Assembly: GCF_030291135.1 (NCBI RefSeq)
Contig: NZ_CP127409.1
Coordinates: forward strand, 2,294,001-2,358,000
Length of the DNA stretch: 64,000 nucleotides
Source: Rhodanobacter thiooxydans
GTDB taxonomy: Bacteria > Pseudomonadota > Gammaproteobacteria > Xanthomonadales > Rhodanobacteraceae
Direction of reading: 5' to 3'
Shown: one piece after another, positions 49,288 through 61,129 of the stretch
Position numbering within the stretch: the stretch's first letter is position 1
Layout of the letters: each line of letters opens with the position of its first letter
The notes under the pieces: model-generated
Seen by the model: only the letters and a program-made list of their open reading frames with translations
Told to the model about the DNA's origin: nothing
Databases searched by the model: none
Translations under genes and position numbers: made by a program

Positions 49288-49989
49288 TCAGGCCAGCGCG
49301 ACCGGCGCCGGCACGGCAGGGCGGTCGAACAGGCTGCCGTCGAGCAGTTGCGGCAACAGTTCGAGCGCGTCCTCGAAGCCGGTGATCGGCACGTAGGGAA
49401 TGCCGGCGGCGCGGCAATGCTCAATCAGCCGGTGCTTGGCGAATACGAAGTCGACGTGGTCGGCGGCGCAGAAATCCGAGGCGCCGTCGCCGATCAGCAA
49501 GGTCTTCGCGCCCGTTTCGCGGGCCTGGGCCACGCAAGCGCACTTGCAGGTACCACTGCGGCAGCCGTCGGCCTGGAACGGCGAAGTCAACTGCCACTGT
49601 TTCGGTGGTGTGGCCGGCGCCAGGTGGTTCGCCGCCAGCGGCAGGTCGTCCAGGCCGTAGCGGGCGAGGATCCGGTGGATCGCATAATCGAGACCGTCGC
49701 TGACCACGCGGATCGGCACGCCCAGTTCGCGCGCCTTCGCCACGAAACCCGGAAACGCGTGGTCGATCCACATCTCGGCCAGGTGTGCGTCGAGTTCGGC
49801 GCGGCTCATCTGCAACAGGTCGACCTGCCCGGCCATGCACTCGCGCGAACCGATCCGGCCGGCGCGCCAGTCCTGTTCCAGCACTTCCCAGCCGGGACGA
49901 CCGAAACGGTCGAGCAGCGAGTCGATCACGTCCTCGACGGAGATGGTGCCGTCGAAGTCGCACAGGATGGTCCAGCCGGAAACGGGCAT
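49288..49989 (-). CDS. HAD-IB phosphatase (MtnX/SerB-like)
   Basis: 233 aa. Motif I CDFDGTIS (Asp11 nucleophile, Asp13), motif III/IV LLIGDGASDFCAA. The helical cap (WRAGRIGSRECMAGQVDLL) matches the MtnX / DKMTPP-phosphatase group, which acts in methionine salvage, but no other salvage gene is present. It could equally be a phospho-amino-acid phosphatase acting with the aminotransferase. Confidence 0.8.
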   Translation of the reverse strand: MPVSGWTILCDFDGTISVEDVIDSLLDRFGRPGWEVLEQDWRAGRIGSRECMAGQVDLLQMSRAELDAHLAEMWIDHAFPGFVAKARELGVPIRVVSDGLDYAIHRILARYGLDDLPLAANHLAPATPPKQWQLTSPFQADGCRSGTCKCACVAQARETGAKTLLIGDGASDFCAADHVDFVFAKHRLIEHCRAAGIPYVPITGFEDALELLPQLLDGSLFDRPAVPAPVALA

Positions 49990-50129
49990 CGTTGGCACAC
50001 TCGCATGGATGATGCCGTGCAGCCTAGGAAAGCTGTCTTTCGGCGCCCTTTCCCCTTTCCGAACGGATGCTGAGCGCGCGCATCGCGTCGTCCACCGAAG
50101 CGCACCGGCAACCCGTATGCTGCCGCCCC

Positions 50130-50912
50130 ATGCCGGATCGCCACTCCCATCTGCTGCGACTTCGCCTGCTGCTGGCAGCGTGCCTGCTGTGGCCGCTGGG
50201 TTGCATGGCGGCGACCGACTCCACCCTGTTTGCCGTCGGCGTCGGCATGCAGCGCATGCCCAGCTGGCCAGGCGCCAGGAGCCAGCACAGCGAGCCGGTA
50301 CCGTACTTCGACATCGAACTGCCCGGCCACGGCAGTTTCTCCACGCTGGACGGACTGCAGGTCGACCTGATCCGCGGCAGTACCTGGCACGGCGGCATTC
50401 ATGGCGATTACCAGTGGGGGCGTTCGCGCGACGATCTCGGCAGCCTGCGTGGCAAGATCGCGCCGCTGTCGCCACGGATCAACCTGGGCGGCTACCTGGA
50501 ATGGCAGCTCACCCGGCAGGTCGACGTTGGCGCCACCCTCAGCCACGACATCAACGGTGCCGGCGCCTATCTTGGCCTGTATGCCGAATGGGATCTGCCG
50601 TCGCTGGGTCTGCTCCAGCAATCCTTCGAGCTGCGCTGGCAGGCAATGAACGCGCCGGCGATGAACCGCTTCTTCGGCATCGATCCGCAAGCCGCGCGTG
50701 CGCTGTCGGTGCAGGCATGGCAACCCGGCGCCGGCAGTCAGCTCGCCTCGCTGGAGTACGACCTGTTCATGCCCACCAGCCAGCACACCGGCGTGGCGCT
50801 GGCACTGGTCTACGGGCGCCTGCTCGGCGATGCCGCCGGCAGCCCGCTGGTCACCCGCTACGGCTCGCAGACGCAGTTGTCGGAATCGCTGGCGTTCGTC
50901 TACCACCTGTGA
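50130..50912 (+). CDS. MipA/OmpV-family outer-membrane protein
   Basis: 260-aa secreted beta-barrel protein with a signal peptide (about 1-27) and the family start FAVGVGMQRMPSWPGA, ending in the aromatic-Leu FVYHL typical of outer-membrane barrels. MipA/OmpV proteins scaffold peptidoglycan machinery or act as porins. Monocistronic. Confidence 0.83.
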   Translation: MPDRHSHLLRLRLLLAACLLWPLGCMAATDSTLFAVGVGMQRMPSWPGARSQHSEPVPYFDIELPGHGSFSTLDGLQVDLIRGSTWHGGIHGDYQWGRSRDDLGSLRGKIAPLSPRINLGGYLEWQLTRQVDVGATLSHDINGAGAYLGLYAEWDLPSLGLLQQSFELRWQAMNAPAMNRFFGIDPQAARALSVQAWQPGAGSQLASLEYDLFMPTSQHTGVALALVYGRLLGDAAGSPLVTRYGSQTQLSESLAFVYHL

Positions 50913-51003
50913 GGCCACACGCGATTTCGGCATACACCCGCTGCTGACAAGGGCTTCTGCCGGCGTTACGGCGTCACGGTGTTACGGCAAAACCCGGTGG
51001 ATC

Positions 51004-51318
51004 TCAGCGGTCGTCGCGGGTCCAGATGGCGTCGTCTTCCTCGCGCACCGGGAAACTCGCGATCGGCTCGTACGCCGGCGGTTTCGTCACCGCGCCGGTG
51101 CGCAGGTCGAAGCGGGCGCCATGGCGGGGGCATTCCACCTCGAAGCCGAACACCTCGCCGCCGGCCAGGTCGCCGCCGTCGTGGGTGCAGGTGTCTTCCA
51201 CCGCGTACAGCGCGCCGTCGATGTTGTACACCGCGATCGGCGTGTCGCCGTCCCACACCACCTTGTACTCGCCCGGCAGGAAATCGCTGCGGGTGCCGAC
51301 CCGTACCCAGCCGGTCAT
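51004..51318 (-). CDS. Rieske [2Fe-2S] ferredoxin
   Basis: 104-aa Rieske protein. Cluster ligands CTH (Cys44, His46) and CPRH (Cys63, His66), no transmembrane helix, so a soluble ferredoxin of the 'non-heme iron oxygenase ferredoxin subunit' type. In many gammaproteobacteria a gene of this kind lies by the suf operon; here suf is about 5 kb away. Its ATG overlaps the stop of the GNAT gene (ATGA). Confidence 0.9.
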   Translation of the reverse strand: MTGWVRVGTRSDFLPGEYKVVWDGDTPIAVYNIDGALYAVEDTCTHDGGDLAGGEVFGFEVECPRHGARFDLRTGAVTKPPAYEPIASFPVREEDDAIWTRDDR

Positions 51319-51863
51319 GCCGTCACCTCGTCGAAGTCCTTGCGCAATACCTCGAAGCGCAGATCGTCGCGGCGCGGGATGCCGAAACGCTCGTCGCCGT
51401 ACGGGAACGGCTGGTATTCACCGGTGCGCCGGTAACCACGGCGGCCATACCAGGCAATCAGCTCCTCGCGCTGCACGATCACCGTCATGCGCATCCCGCG
51501 GCAATGCCACTCCTCGCGCGCGATCCGTTCGGCCTCGGCCAGCACCTGCTTGCCCAGGCCGCTGCCCTGCTCGCCGGGATCGACCGCGAACATGCCGAAA
51601 TAGCCGTTGTCGCCCTGGCGCTCGACATGGCAGCTGGCCATGAGCCGGCCATCGCATTCGGCCAACAGCACGCGGCTGTCGGGACGCTCGATCAACGCGC
51701 GTACGTCGTCCGCATCCGTGCGCTGGCCGTCCAGCAGGTGCGATTCGGTGGTCCAGCCGCGCAGGCCGGATTCGCCGCGATAGGCGGATTCGACCAGCGC
51801 CACGATGGCGTCGACATCGGCCGTGGTCGCCGCGCGGAAAACGGGAAGGGTCTGGGTGCTCAT
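51315..51863 (-). CDS. GNAT N-acetyltransferase
   Basis: 182 aa, GNAT fold: MFAVDPGEQGSGLGKQVLAEAE is the acetyl-CoA loop (Q/RxxGxG/A) and YGRRGY the C-terminal strand. The substrate is unknown. It is translationally coupled to the Rieske gene, although no functional link is known to me. Divergent from the second M13 gene. Confidence 0.87.
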   Translation of the reverse strand: MSTQTLPVFRAATTADVDAIVALVESAYRGESGLRGWTTESHLLDGQRTDADDVRALIERPDSRVLLAECDGRLMASCHVERQGDNGYFGMFAVDPGEQGSGLGKQVLAEAERIAREEWHCRGMRMTVIVQREELIAWYGRRGYRRTGEYQPFPYGDERFGIPRRDDLRFEVLRKDFDEVTA

Positions 51864-51925
51864 CGCCGCGATGATAGTGCGCCACCCGGCGCGCCCACCA
51901 TGACCTGAAACAGGCGGACCGGGCA

Positions 51926-51967
51926 TGACCTTCGACACTGGGCAGCTCACCGGACGCCTGCCTAGCC
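51926..51967 (+). promoter_or_regulatory. Conserved upstream block of the second M13 peptidase gene
   Basis: TGACCTTCGACACTG (51926-51940) followed after 20 nt by CCTAGCC (51961-51967), 75 nt before the ATG. Same arrangement as upstream of the paralog at 14176-14216, one mismatch in the first block. Shared regulation of the two peptidases is the simplest reading. Confidence 0.5.
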
Positions 51968-52041
51968 TGCGGGGATCGCAATTTATTGCGACATCCGCAC
52001 CGACCGGACGCCTGCGTCCCCCGACCCGAAGGAAACCCTCC

Positions 52042-54078
52042 ATGAAGCACCGTTGCATGAAGCCGCTGGCATTTGTCCTGGCGATGACGCTGGGCGGCAG
52101 CGCCTTGGCCGCCTCCACCACCGCTTTCGACGTAGCCGAACTGGACGGCTCGATCAATGCCTGCACCGACTTCAACGGCTTCGTCAACGCGAAATGGGTG
52201 GCCGCCAACCCGATCCCCGCCGACCGCACGCGCTGGGGGTCGTTCGACGCGCTGCGCGAGGGCAGCCTCAACGTGCAGCGCGAGATCGTCGAGAAGGCCG
52301 CGCGCGAAGCGGCCACCGCCGCACCGGGTTCGATCGAGCAGAAGATCGGCTATCTGTATGCCTCCGGCATGGACACGGCGGCCATCGACAAGGCCGGCTT
52401 CGACCCGATCAAGCCGCAGCTGGCGCGCATCGCCACGTTGAAGAACGGCGCCGATGTGGCCGCCTACATCCGTGACAGCTACGCCCGCGGCGAGCCGGTA
52501 CTTTTCAGCTTCGGCGGCAACGCGAACTTCAAGGATTCCAACCAGGAGATCGCGTACGCCGGCCAAGGCGGGTTGGGGCTGCCGACCACCGACTACTACA
52601 GCAAGCCGGACTTCGCGAAGATCCGCACCGCCTACGTGGCACACATCGCCAAAATGCTCGAACTCACCGGCATCAGCCCCGCCGACGCGCAGAAGCAGGC
52701 GACAGCCGTACTGGCCTTCGAAACGCGCCTTGCCGCCGCCTCACTGCCGCGCGTGGAAATGCGCAAGCCGGAAAACCGCTACCACTTCGTCAGCATCGCC
52801 GAGGCTGACAAGGTCACGCCGGGCTTCGACTGGGCCGCGTTCTTCAAGGCGCAGGGCGCCGACGTGACGAAGGGCTTCTCGCTGTCACAGCCGAAGTTCT
52901 TCGCCGAAATGCAGAAGATGCTCGGTGATGTACCCGTCAGCACCTGGCAGGCCTATTTCCGCTACCACGCCATCTCGAATGCGGCGCCGTACCTGTCTGC
53001 GCCGTTCCAGCACGAAGACTTCGCGTTCGAACAGCAGACGCTCAACGGCCAGAAGGAAATGCAGCCACGCTGGAAGCGCGTGCTGGAAACCACCAACGGC
53101 AGCATGGGCATGGCACTCGGCCAGTTGTACGTGGTGGACAACTTCCCGGCCAGCTCGAAGCAGCGCGCCGAGGTGCTGGTGAAGAATCTGAGCGCCGCGT
53201 TCAGGACGCGCATCGAACAGCTGGAATGGATGAGCGACGCGACCAAGCAGAAGGCGCTGGAGAAATGGGCCACCTTCGTGCCGAAGATCGGCTACCCGGA
53301 CAAGTGGCGCGACTGGAGCGGCCTCACTCTCGCGCCAGACAACTACTACGCCAACGTGCAGGCGGCGCGCCAGTTCAACTACGCATACCGCGTGGCCAAG
53401 ATCGGCAAGCCGGTCGACCGCACCGAGTGGGGCATGACCCCACAGACGGTGAACGCCTACTACAGCGCGCAGAAGAACGAGATCGTGTTCCCGGCGGCGA
53501 TCCTGCAGCCGCCGTTCTTCGACGCCAGCGCGGATGATGCGATCAACTACGGCGGCATCGGCGCGGTGATCGGTCACGAGATGGGGCACGGCTACGACGA
53601 CCAGGGCAGCAAGTTCGACGCCAGCGGCAACAACGTCAACTGGTGGACCGACGCCGATCGCACGGCGTTCGAGGCGCGTACCGCGAAGCTCGGCGCGCAG
53701 TTCGACGGTTACGAGGCGCTGCCCGGCAAGCACGTCAACGGCCAGCTCACCATGGGCGAGAACATCGGCGACCTGGGCGGCCTGAACGCGGCGTACACCG
53801 CGTTGCAGATGGCGCTGTCGAAAAACCCGGCCGAAGCGAGCCGCAAGATCGACGGCTATACCCAGGACCAGCGCTTCTTCCTGAACTGGGCCCGCGTCTG
53901 GCGTGGCAGCATCCGTCCCGAAGCGCAGCTGACCCTGCTCAACACCGACCCGCACGCACCGGCAAAATTCCGCGCGATCGGTGCGCCGTCGAACATGCCG
54001 GAATTCGCCAGGGCGTTCCAGTGCAAAAGTGGTGACGCGATGGTGCGCGACGGCGCGAAGCAGGTGAAGATCTGGTAA
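52042..54078 (+). CDS. M13-family metallopeptidase, secreted
   Basis: 678 aa with signal peptide (1-22, SALA) but no lipobox, unlike its paralog at 14297-16420. Zinc motif HEMGH starts at residue 512, ENIGDLGG is the third ligand and the same C-terminal CKSGDAMV motif is present. The two proteins share long identical segments (e.g. QPPFFDASADDAINYGGIGA region), so this is a duplication with divergence in anchoring. The start follows AAGGAAACC. Confidence 0.92.
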   Translation: MKHRCMKPLAFVLAMTLGGSALAASTTAFDVAELDGSINACTDFNGFVNAKWVAANPIPADRTRWGSFDALREGSLNVQREIVEKAAREAATAAPGSIEQKIGYLYASGMDTAAIDKAGFDPIKPQLARIATLKNGADVAAYIRDSYARGEPVLFSFGGNANFKDSNQEIAYAGQGGLGLPTTDYYSKPDFAKIRTAYVAHIAKMLELTGISPADAQKQATAVLAFETRLAAASLPRVEMRKPENRYHFVSIAEADKVTPGFDWAAFFKAQGADVTKGFSLSQPKFFAEMQKMLGDVPVSTWQAYFRYHAISNAAPYLSAPFQHEDFAFEQQTLNGQKEMQPRWKRVLETTNGSMGMALGQLYVVDNFPASSKQRAEVLVKNLSAAFRTRIEQLEWMSDATKQKALEKWATFVPKIGYPDKWRDWSGLTLAPDNYYANVQAARQFNYAYRVAKIGKPVDRTEWGMTPQTVNAYYSAQKNEIVFPAAILQPPFFDASADDAINYGGIGAVIGHEMGHGYDDQGSKFDASGNNVNWWTDADRTAFEARTAKLGAQFDGYEALPGKHVNGQLTMGENIGDLGGLNAAYTALQMALSKNPAEASRKIDGYTQDQRFFLNWARVWRGSIRPEAQLTLLNTDPHAPAKFRAIGAPSNMPEFARAFQCKSGDAMVRDGAKQVKIW

Positions 54079-54100
54079 GCCAGTGCACCTGAGTCACCCG

Positions 54101-54129
54101 AAGCCGCGGCCGCGAGGCCGCGGCTTTTT
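54101..54129 (+). terminator. Rho-independent terminator after the second M13 gene
   Basis: AAGCCGCGGCC-gcga-GGCCGCGGCTT followed by TTT, 23 nt after the stop codon, and convergent with the panE-like gene. Confidence 0.9.
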
Positions 54130-54142
54130 CATGCCTGCGGCA

Positions 54143-55075
54143 TCACGCCGACGGCGACACCCGGCTTGCCTCGTAGATCTTCAGATGGGTGTAGACCACA
54201 GCCAGCAGCGAGCGCTCGTCACGCGACCGGTCGGCGCGCGCCAGCATGTCGCCAACCACATGATCGGCTTCGATCGGATGCCCGTGCTGCAGGTCGCGCA
54301 GCATAGAGGCGGTCAGCGTAGAACCGGCCTCGGTCAGCACGCTGCGAGCGCGTTGCAGGGTCTTCTCGCTGGGTGCGTGGCCGGACCGTTCCGCCACGGC
54401 GCGGCAGTCCTCCAGCAGGTCCAGCGCTGCGGCGGTGCCGCCGGGCGCAGCCACGATATCGCCGACCGAACCGCGCATCAGACAGGTGATCCCGGCCAGC
54501 GTGGCCAGGAAGATCCACTTGTCCCACATCTCCTGCAGGACTGTGCTGCTTGGACGCGCGTCGAAGCCCGCATCGGAAAGGGCCTGCGTGATCTGCTGCA
54601 TGCGCCCGGACGCGCTGCCGTCGCGCTCGCCGAAGGTAAGGCTGTGCGAGGTGTTGAGGTGCCGCACGGTGCCATCTGCATCCAGTGTGGCGGCGATCAC
54701 GCACTGCCCGCCAAGCACGTGCGGCGCACCGAAGCGCGCGTCCAGCAGGTCGAGCTGACGCATGCCGTTGAGCAGCGGCAGGATCGCGGTGTCGGGCCCC
54801 ACCGCCGGCGCGATGTCGGCCATCGCCTGCTCCAGGCCATACGCCTTGCAGCTCAGCAGGATCAGGTCGTACGGCCCGCGCAGGCCGCTGGCCAGCACGG
54901 TGGGTGGCGACGACAGCTCGGCATCGCCGGTGGCGCTCCTGATCGACAGGCCGTGCTGCGCCAGTTGCGCCGCGCGCTTTTCGCGCACCAGGAACGTCAC
55001 GTCGCGCCCGTGCTGCAGCAGCCGGCCGCCGAAGTAGCCACCAGTAGCGCCCGCACCCACGATCAGAATACGCAT
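54143..55075 (-). CDS. Ketopantoate reductase-like protein (PanE/ApbA)
   Basis: 310 aa. N-terminal Rossmann GAGATGGYFGGRL, ketopantoate reductase C-terminal helical domain with the family Lys in KAYGLEQA and Glu/Asp-rich HPIEADHVVGD. Reduces 2-dehydropantoate, but the family includes other 2-oxoacid reductases, so the panE label is tentative. It ends the suf transcript unit or has its own promoter: the acyltransferase stop is only 1 nt away. Confidence 0.82.
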   Translation of the reverse strand: MRILIVGAGATGGYFGGRLLQHGRDVTFLVREKRAAQLAQHGLSIRSATGDAELSSPPTVLASGLRGPYDLILLSCKAYGLEQAMADIAPAVGPDTAILPLLNGMRQLDLLDARFGAPHVLGGQCVIAATLDADGTVRHLNTSHSLTFGERDGSASGRMQQITQALSDAGFDARPSSTVLQEMWDKWIFLATLAGITCLMRGSVGDIVAAPGGTAAALDLLEDCRAVAERSGHAPSEKTLQRARSVLTEAGSTLTASMLRDLQHGHPIEADHVVGDMLARADRSRDERSLLAVVYTHLKIYEASRVSPSA

Positions 55076-55076
55076 C

Positions 55077-55991
55077 TCACTCTCCAGTCGGTGCGGCATC
55101 CGCCGCCGTCAGCATGCGCGTGGCCCGGGCGTCCTTCTCGCTCCACAGCGCATTCACCCACAGCTTGACGCGCCCGCGGAACGCCGCGTCGTCGTCGTAG
55201 CTGCCTACCAGGGTGGCGTCGATCGGCAGCTCGCGCACGTGCACGCGGATGTCGTGCACGCGGCCGGCGATCAGGTCCATCATCGTGCCACGGCCTTCCG
55301 GGTAGACGATGGTGACGTCGAGGACTGCATGCAACGCGTCGCCCATCGCGTCCAGCACGAACGCCAGCCCGCCGGCCTTCGGCCGCAGCAGGTGCCGGTA
55401 CGGCGAGGACTGCGCGTCGTGCTTGGCCGGCGTGAAGCGGGTGCCTTCGACGAAATTCATCACCGACACCGGCATATGCCGGAACTTCGCGCAGGCACGG
55501 CGAGTGGCCTCCCGGTCCTTGCCCTGCAGCTCGGGATGGCGCAGCAGGGTTTCCCTCGAATAGCGCTTCATGAACGGGAAATCCAGCGCCCACCATGCCG
55601 GCCCCAGCAGCGGCACCCAGATCAGCTGGCTCTTGAGGAAGAAACGCAGGAACGGGATGCGCCGGTTGAACACCTTCTGCAATACCGGGATGTCCACCCA
55701 GCTCTGGTGGTTGCACAGCACCAAGTAGTTGCCGTCGCGGCGCAGGCCGGCCAGCCCCTCGACCTGCCAGCGGATGCGGGTGAACAGGCCGAACAGGAAG
55801 TTGTTGACCCCGATCCAGCTCTCCGCGATCGCCACCAGCGCGCGCGAACAGGCCTGCCGGATCGCGTGCAGCGGCACGATCATCTTGACCAGGGCGAGCG
55901 CGAACAGCGGCAGCACGTGCAGCAGGATGTTGATGGCGAGCAGCAGCATGGCCAGCAGGATGCGGATCGGGCCGGGGAGCTTGGCAAGCAT
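55077..55991 (-). CDS. PlsC-type acyltransferase (YihG-like)
   Basis: 304 aa, N-terminal hydrophobic helices (about 8-40) and the HX4D motif NHQSWVD (His95, Asp100) plus VEGTRFTP (181-188), typical of 1-acylglycerol-3-phosphate acyltransferases, close to YihG. Membrane phospholipid synthesis or remodelling. An in-frame ATG at 56024 is an alternative start; neither has a clear Shine-Dalgarno. Confidence 0.85.
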   Translation of the reverse strand: MLAKLPGPIRILLAMLLLAINILLHVLPLFALALVKMIVPLHAIRQACSRALVAIAESWIGVNNFLFGLFTRIRWQVEGLAGLRRDGNYLVLCNHQSWVDIPVLQKVFNRRIPFLRFFLKSQLIWVPLLGPAWWALDFPFMKRYSRETLLRHPELQGKDREATRRACAKFRHMPVSVMNFVEGTRFTPAKHDAQSSPYRHLLRPKAGGLAFVLDAMGDALHAVLDVTIVYPEGRGTMMDLIAGRVHDIRVHVRELPIDATLVGSYDDDAAFRGRVKLWVNALWSEKDARATRMLTAADAAPTGE

Positions 55992-56064
55992 GGGGTCGGT
56001 CGTGGCGGGTGGGACGGGAAGCATAATGCCGACGGCAGCGACAGACCATGCGGCCGGCGCTGCT

Positions 56065-57321
56065 TCACATCAGCAGCTTGCGCACCTTGAGCAGTGCCAC
56101 CACGAACGCGTCGATCTCCTCGCGCGTGTTGTAGAACGCCAGCGAGGCGCGCAGCGTGGCCGGCACACCGTAGAACTGCATCAGCGGGTGCGCGCAGTGG
56201 TGGCCGGAGCGCACGGCGACGCCCTGCAGGTCGAGCAGGGTGGCCATGTCGGTGGCCTGGGCGCCTTCCAGCAGGAACGAGATCACCGGCTCCTTCTGCG
56301 CCGCCTCGCCGATGATGCGCAGGCCGGGAATCTCGCGCAGCCTTTCGGTGGCATAGGCCAGCAGGTTCTGCTCCCACGCATGGATCGCCGCGAAACCGAT
56401 CGACTCGTAGTAGTCGATCGCTGCCGATAGTCCAACGAAGCCGGCGATGTTCGGCGTGCCGGCCTCGAACTTGTGCGGTGGCGCGGCGAAGGTGGTGCCG
56501 CTGAAGCACACCTCGCGGATCATCTCGCCACCGCCGAAGAACGGCGGCATCGCCTCCAGGTGTTCGCGCTTCGCCCACAGCACGCCAGTGCCTGTGGGGC
56601 CCAGCATCTTGTGCCCGGTGAGCGCGTAGAAATCGCAGCCCAGCGCCTGCACGTCGACCGGCCGGTGCGGCACCGCCTGCGAGCCGTCGACCAGCAGCGG
56701 AATGCCGCGCTTTTTGCATTCGCGCGCGATCTCGCGCACCGGGTTGACCGTGCCCAGCACGTTGGAGACGTGGGTGACGCAGGCCAGCTTCACCTCCGGC
56801 GTCAGCATGGCGACGTACTTCTCCACGATCAGCTCGCCGCGCTCGTCGATCGGCGCGGCCTTGGCCGAGGCGCCGCTGCGCGCGGCCACCAGCTGCCACG
56901 GCACGATGTTGGCGTGGTGTTCCATCACCGTGGTGAGGATGCTGTCGCCGGGCTTCAGCTGCGGCAGTGCGTAACTGTAGGCGACCAGGTTGATCGACTG
57001 GGTGGTGCCGGAAGTGAGGATCACCTCGTTGCGTGACGGCGCGTTGATGAAGCGAGCCAGCTTGTCGCGCGCGCCCTCGTAGGCGGTGGTGGCTTCCTCG
57101 CCCAGCTGATGCACCGCCCGCGCCACGTTCGCGTTGTGTTCGCGGTAGTGGTTATCCACCGCCTCGATCACCGACAGCGGCTTCTGGCTGGTGTTGGCGT
57201 TGTCGAAGTACACCAGCGGCTTGTCGTGTACCGTGCGCGCCAGCAGCGGGAAATCCGCGCGGATGCGCTGGACGTCGAAGACGGTGGGCGTGCTGGCTTG
57301 TGATGAAGTCATCTTCGACAT
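56065..57321 (-). CDS. sufS: Cysteine desulfurase SufS
   Basis: 418 aa, PLP enzyme. PLP lysine in TGHKMLGPTGTGVLW, persulfide Cys in RSGHHCAHP (about residue 374), the group II desulfurase pattern. Supplies sulfur to SufBCD. Two start candidates, ATG 57321 and ATG 57312; the gap upstream contains palindromic repeats whose reading would add non-family residues (PHPDPPLSTGEG). No sufE or sufU is near, so the sulfur transfer partner is elsewhere. Confidence 0.93.
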   Translation of the reverse strand: MSKMTSSQASTPTVFDVQRIRADFPLLARTVHDKPLVYFDNANTSQKPLSVIEAVDNHYREHNANVARAVHQLGEEATTAYEGARDKLARFINAPSRNEVILTSGTTQSINLVAYSYALPQLKPGDSILTTVMEHHANIVPWQLVAARSGASAKAAPIDERGELIVEKYVAMLTPEVKLACVTHVSNVLGTVNPVREIARECKKRGIPLLVDGSQAVPHRPVDVQALGCDFYALTGHKMLGPTGTGVLWAKREHLEAMPPFFGGGEMIREVCFSGTTFAAPPHKFEAGTPNIAGFVGLSAAIDYYESIGFAAIHAWEQNLLAYATERLREIPGLRIIGEAAQKEPVISFLLEGAQATDMATLLDLQGVAVRSGHHCAHPLMQFYGVPATLRASLAFYNTREEIDAFVVALLKVRKLLM

Positions 57322-57447
57322 TTCCAAGGGTGGCCCCTCCCCTGTGGACAGGGGAGGGTCGGGGTGGGGTCTGCTCTTGATCTTCAAGTCAAAAGCCTTA
57401 CCCCCTCCCAACCTCCCCCTGCGCAGCAGGGGGAGGAGACAAGGGCA
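57322..57447. repeat. Two palindromic repeats between sufD and sufS
   Basis: 57335-57358: CCCTCCCCTGT-gg-ACAGGGGAGGG. 57412-57436: CCTCCCCCTGC-gca-GCAGGGGGAGG. Between them is the GGGTGGGGTC tail common in this repeat family. They sit within an operon, so they may tune the sufD/sufS ratio or mRNA stability. Confidence 0.8.
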
Positions 57448-58763
57448 TCAGGCGGGCAACTGCGCGATCAGCAACACCGACAGATGCTCGCGCAGCGCCT
57501 GGTTCGGCAGATCGTCCAGCACCGCGCGGCAGAACGCGGCGGTCAGCAGCGCGCGCGCCTCGGCCAGCGGGATGCCGCGCGAACGCAGGTAGAACAGCGA
57601 GCGCTCGTCGAGTTGGCCCACGGTGGCGCCGTGCGCGGCCTTCACCTCATCGGCGTAGATCTCCAGTTCCGGCTTGGTGTCGATCTCGGCGCTCGGCGAC
57701 AGCAGCAGGTTCTTGTTGCTGAGGCTGGCATCGCTGCCGTCGGCGCCGGGGGCCACCACGATCGCGCCGCGGAATACCCCGCGCGCGCGGTCGTTGGCAA
57801 CGCCGCGCCAGGTGGAGGTGGAGGCGGTGTCCAGCGCCTGGTGGCGGATCGCCAGCTGGGTGTCGATGTGCTGGCGGCCGTGCGGCATGAACGCGCCGCG
57901 GGTATGCAGCTGCGCTCCGTCGCCGACCAGTTCGGCCTGCAGGTCGTGCCGCACCAGTGCGCCGCCCAGTTCCAGCACATGCAGCCGTGCTTCGGCGCGC
58001 GCATGCAGGCGCAGGCCGCTGCGGCGGATCAGGTTGGTGCCGGCTGCGGCGTTCTGCAGCACGACGTGATGAAGCTGTGCGCCTTCGTGCAATTCGATGT
58101 CGCTGACCAGGGTGGTCAACTGGGCCTGCTCACTGTTGCCCACGTAATGCTCGACCAGGCTCAGCGAGGCGCCCTCGCCCAGCTCGATCACGTTGCGCGC
58201 ATGCCAGGCCAGTTCGGCTTCTGCGGCGGCACCGACGAAGACCAGGTGCACCGGCGCGCTGATCTTCGCGTGGGCAGCAACTCGCAGCACCACGCCATCG
58301 CCGGCGTTGGCGGCGTTGATCCGCACGAACGCGTCGCCAGCCTCGCGGACGTGCCCGACCAGAGCCGGCCGCGCCAGCGCGAAGCGCAGCGGCTCCGCAT
58401 CGCCGCGCAGCGCCTGCGACAACGGCTGCAGCGAAAGCCCGTCGGGCAGCGCATCGAGCGCCGACAGGTCGGCACGGAACACTCCGTTGACGAAGACCAG
58501 CCGCGGCCCGTCGACGCCGGGCAACGCGAACGTCGCCGCATCGACGACGCGCGTCGCGGCGGCCACATCGCCACCGGCGAAGCGGCGCTGGCCGAGTCCG
58601 CGCAATGCGGTGTACTTCCACGCCTCGACCCGCGCATCAGGCAAGCCGCTGGCGGCGAACGCGGCGCGGTTGTCGCGGCGCGCCTCATCCAGCCAGGCGA
58701 TGCCGCTGGCCGGCAGTGGCGCGTCTAGCAGTGAGGCGACCAGCGGCGTGGAAGCCGACGGGT

Positions 58764-58767
<4 letters not shown>
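57448..58767 (-). CDS. sufD: Fe-S assembly protein SufD
   Basis: 439-aa scaffold partner of SufB. The C-terminal family segment DERSLFYLRSRGIPLAEARALLTAAF is conserved, and the N-terminal helices are longer than the usual 420 residues. Overlaps sufC by ATGA. Works in the SufBC2D complex. It has no own cluster ligand beyond what is shared with SufB. Confidence 0.93.
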
Positions 58768-59516
<749 letters not shown>

Positions 59517-59547
59517 GGCTCTTTATGCCTTCGCAGCTTTTACTGTC

Positions 59548-59625
59548 GTCATTCCCGCGCAAGCGGGAATCCAATGTCGGAGTGCCGCAAGAGCGTCAAT
59601 GGATTCCCGCTTGCGCGGGAATGAC
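59548..59625. repeat. Inverted REP-like repeat between sufB and sufC
   Basis: Two 26-nt arms (59548-59573 and 59600-59625) are perfect reverse complements separated by 26 nt; each arm itself contains a CCCGC-gcaa-GCGGG hairpin. It is a REP/BIME-like element positioned inside the suf operon. It could form a 78-nt cruciform or mRNA hairpin. Confidence 0.85.
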
Positions 59626-59650
59626 GGCCTTGAGGGGAAATCGCAATCGA

Positions 59651-61125
<1,475 letters not shown>

Positions 61126-61129
<4 letters not shown>

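Noticed and set aside
49426-50475. Extension of the HAD phosphatase upstream of 49989
   Set aside because: Upstream codons belong to the antisense of the MipA-like gene and the DFDGT motif lies at residue 11 from the chosen start, normal for the family.
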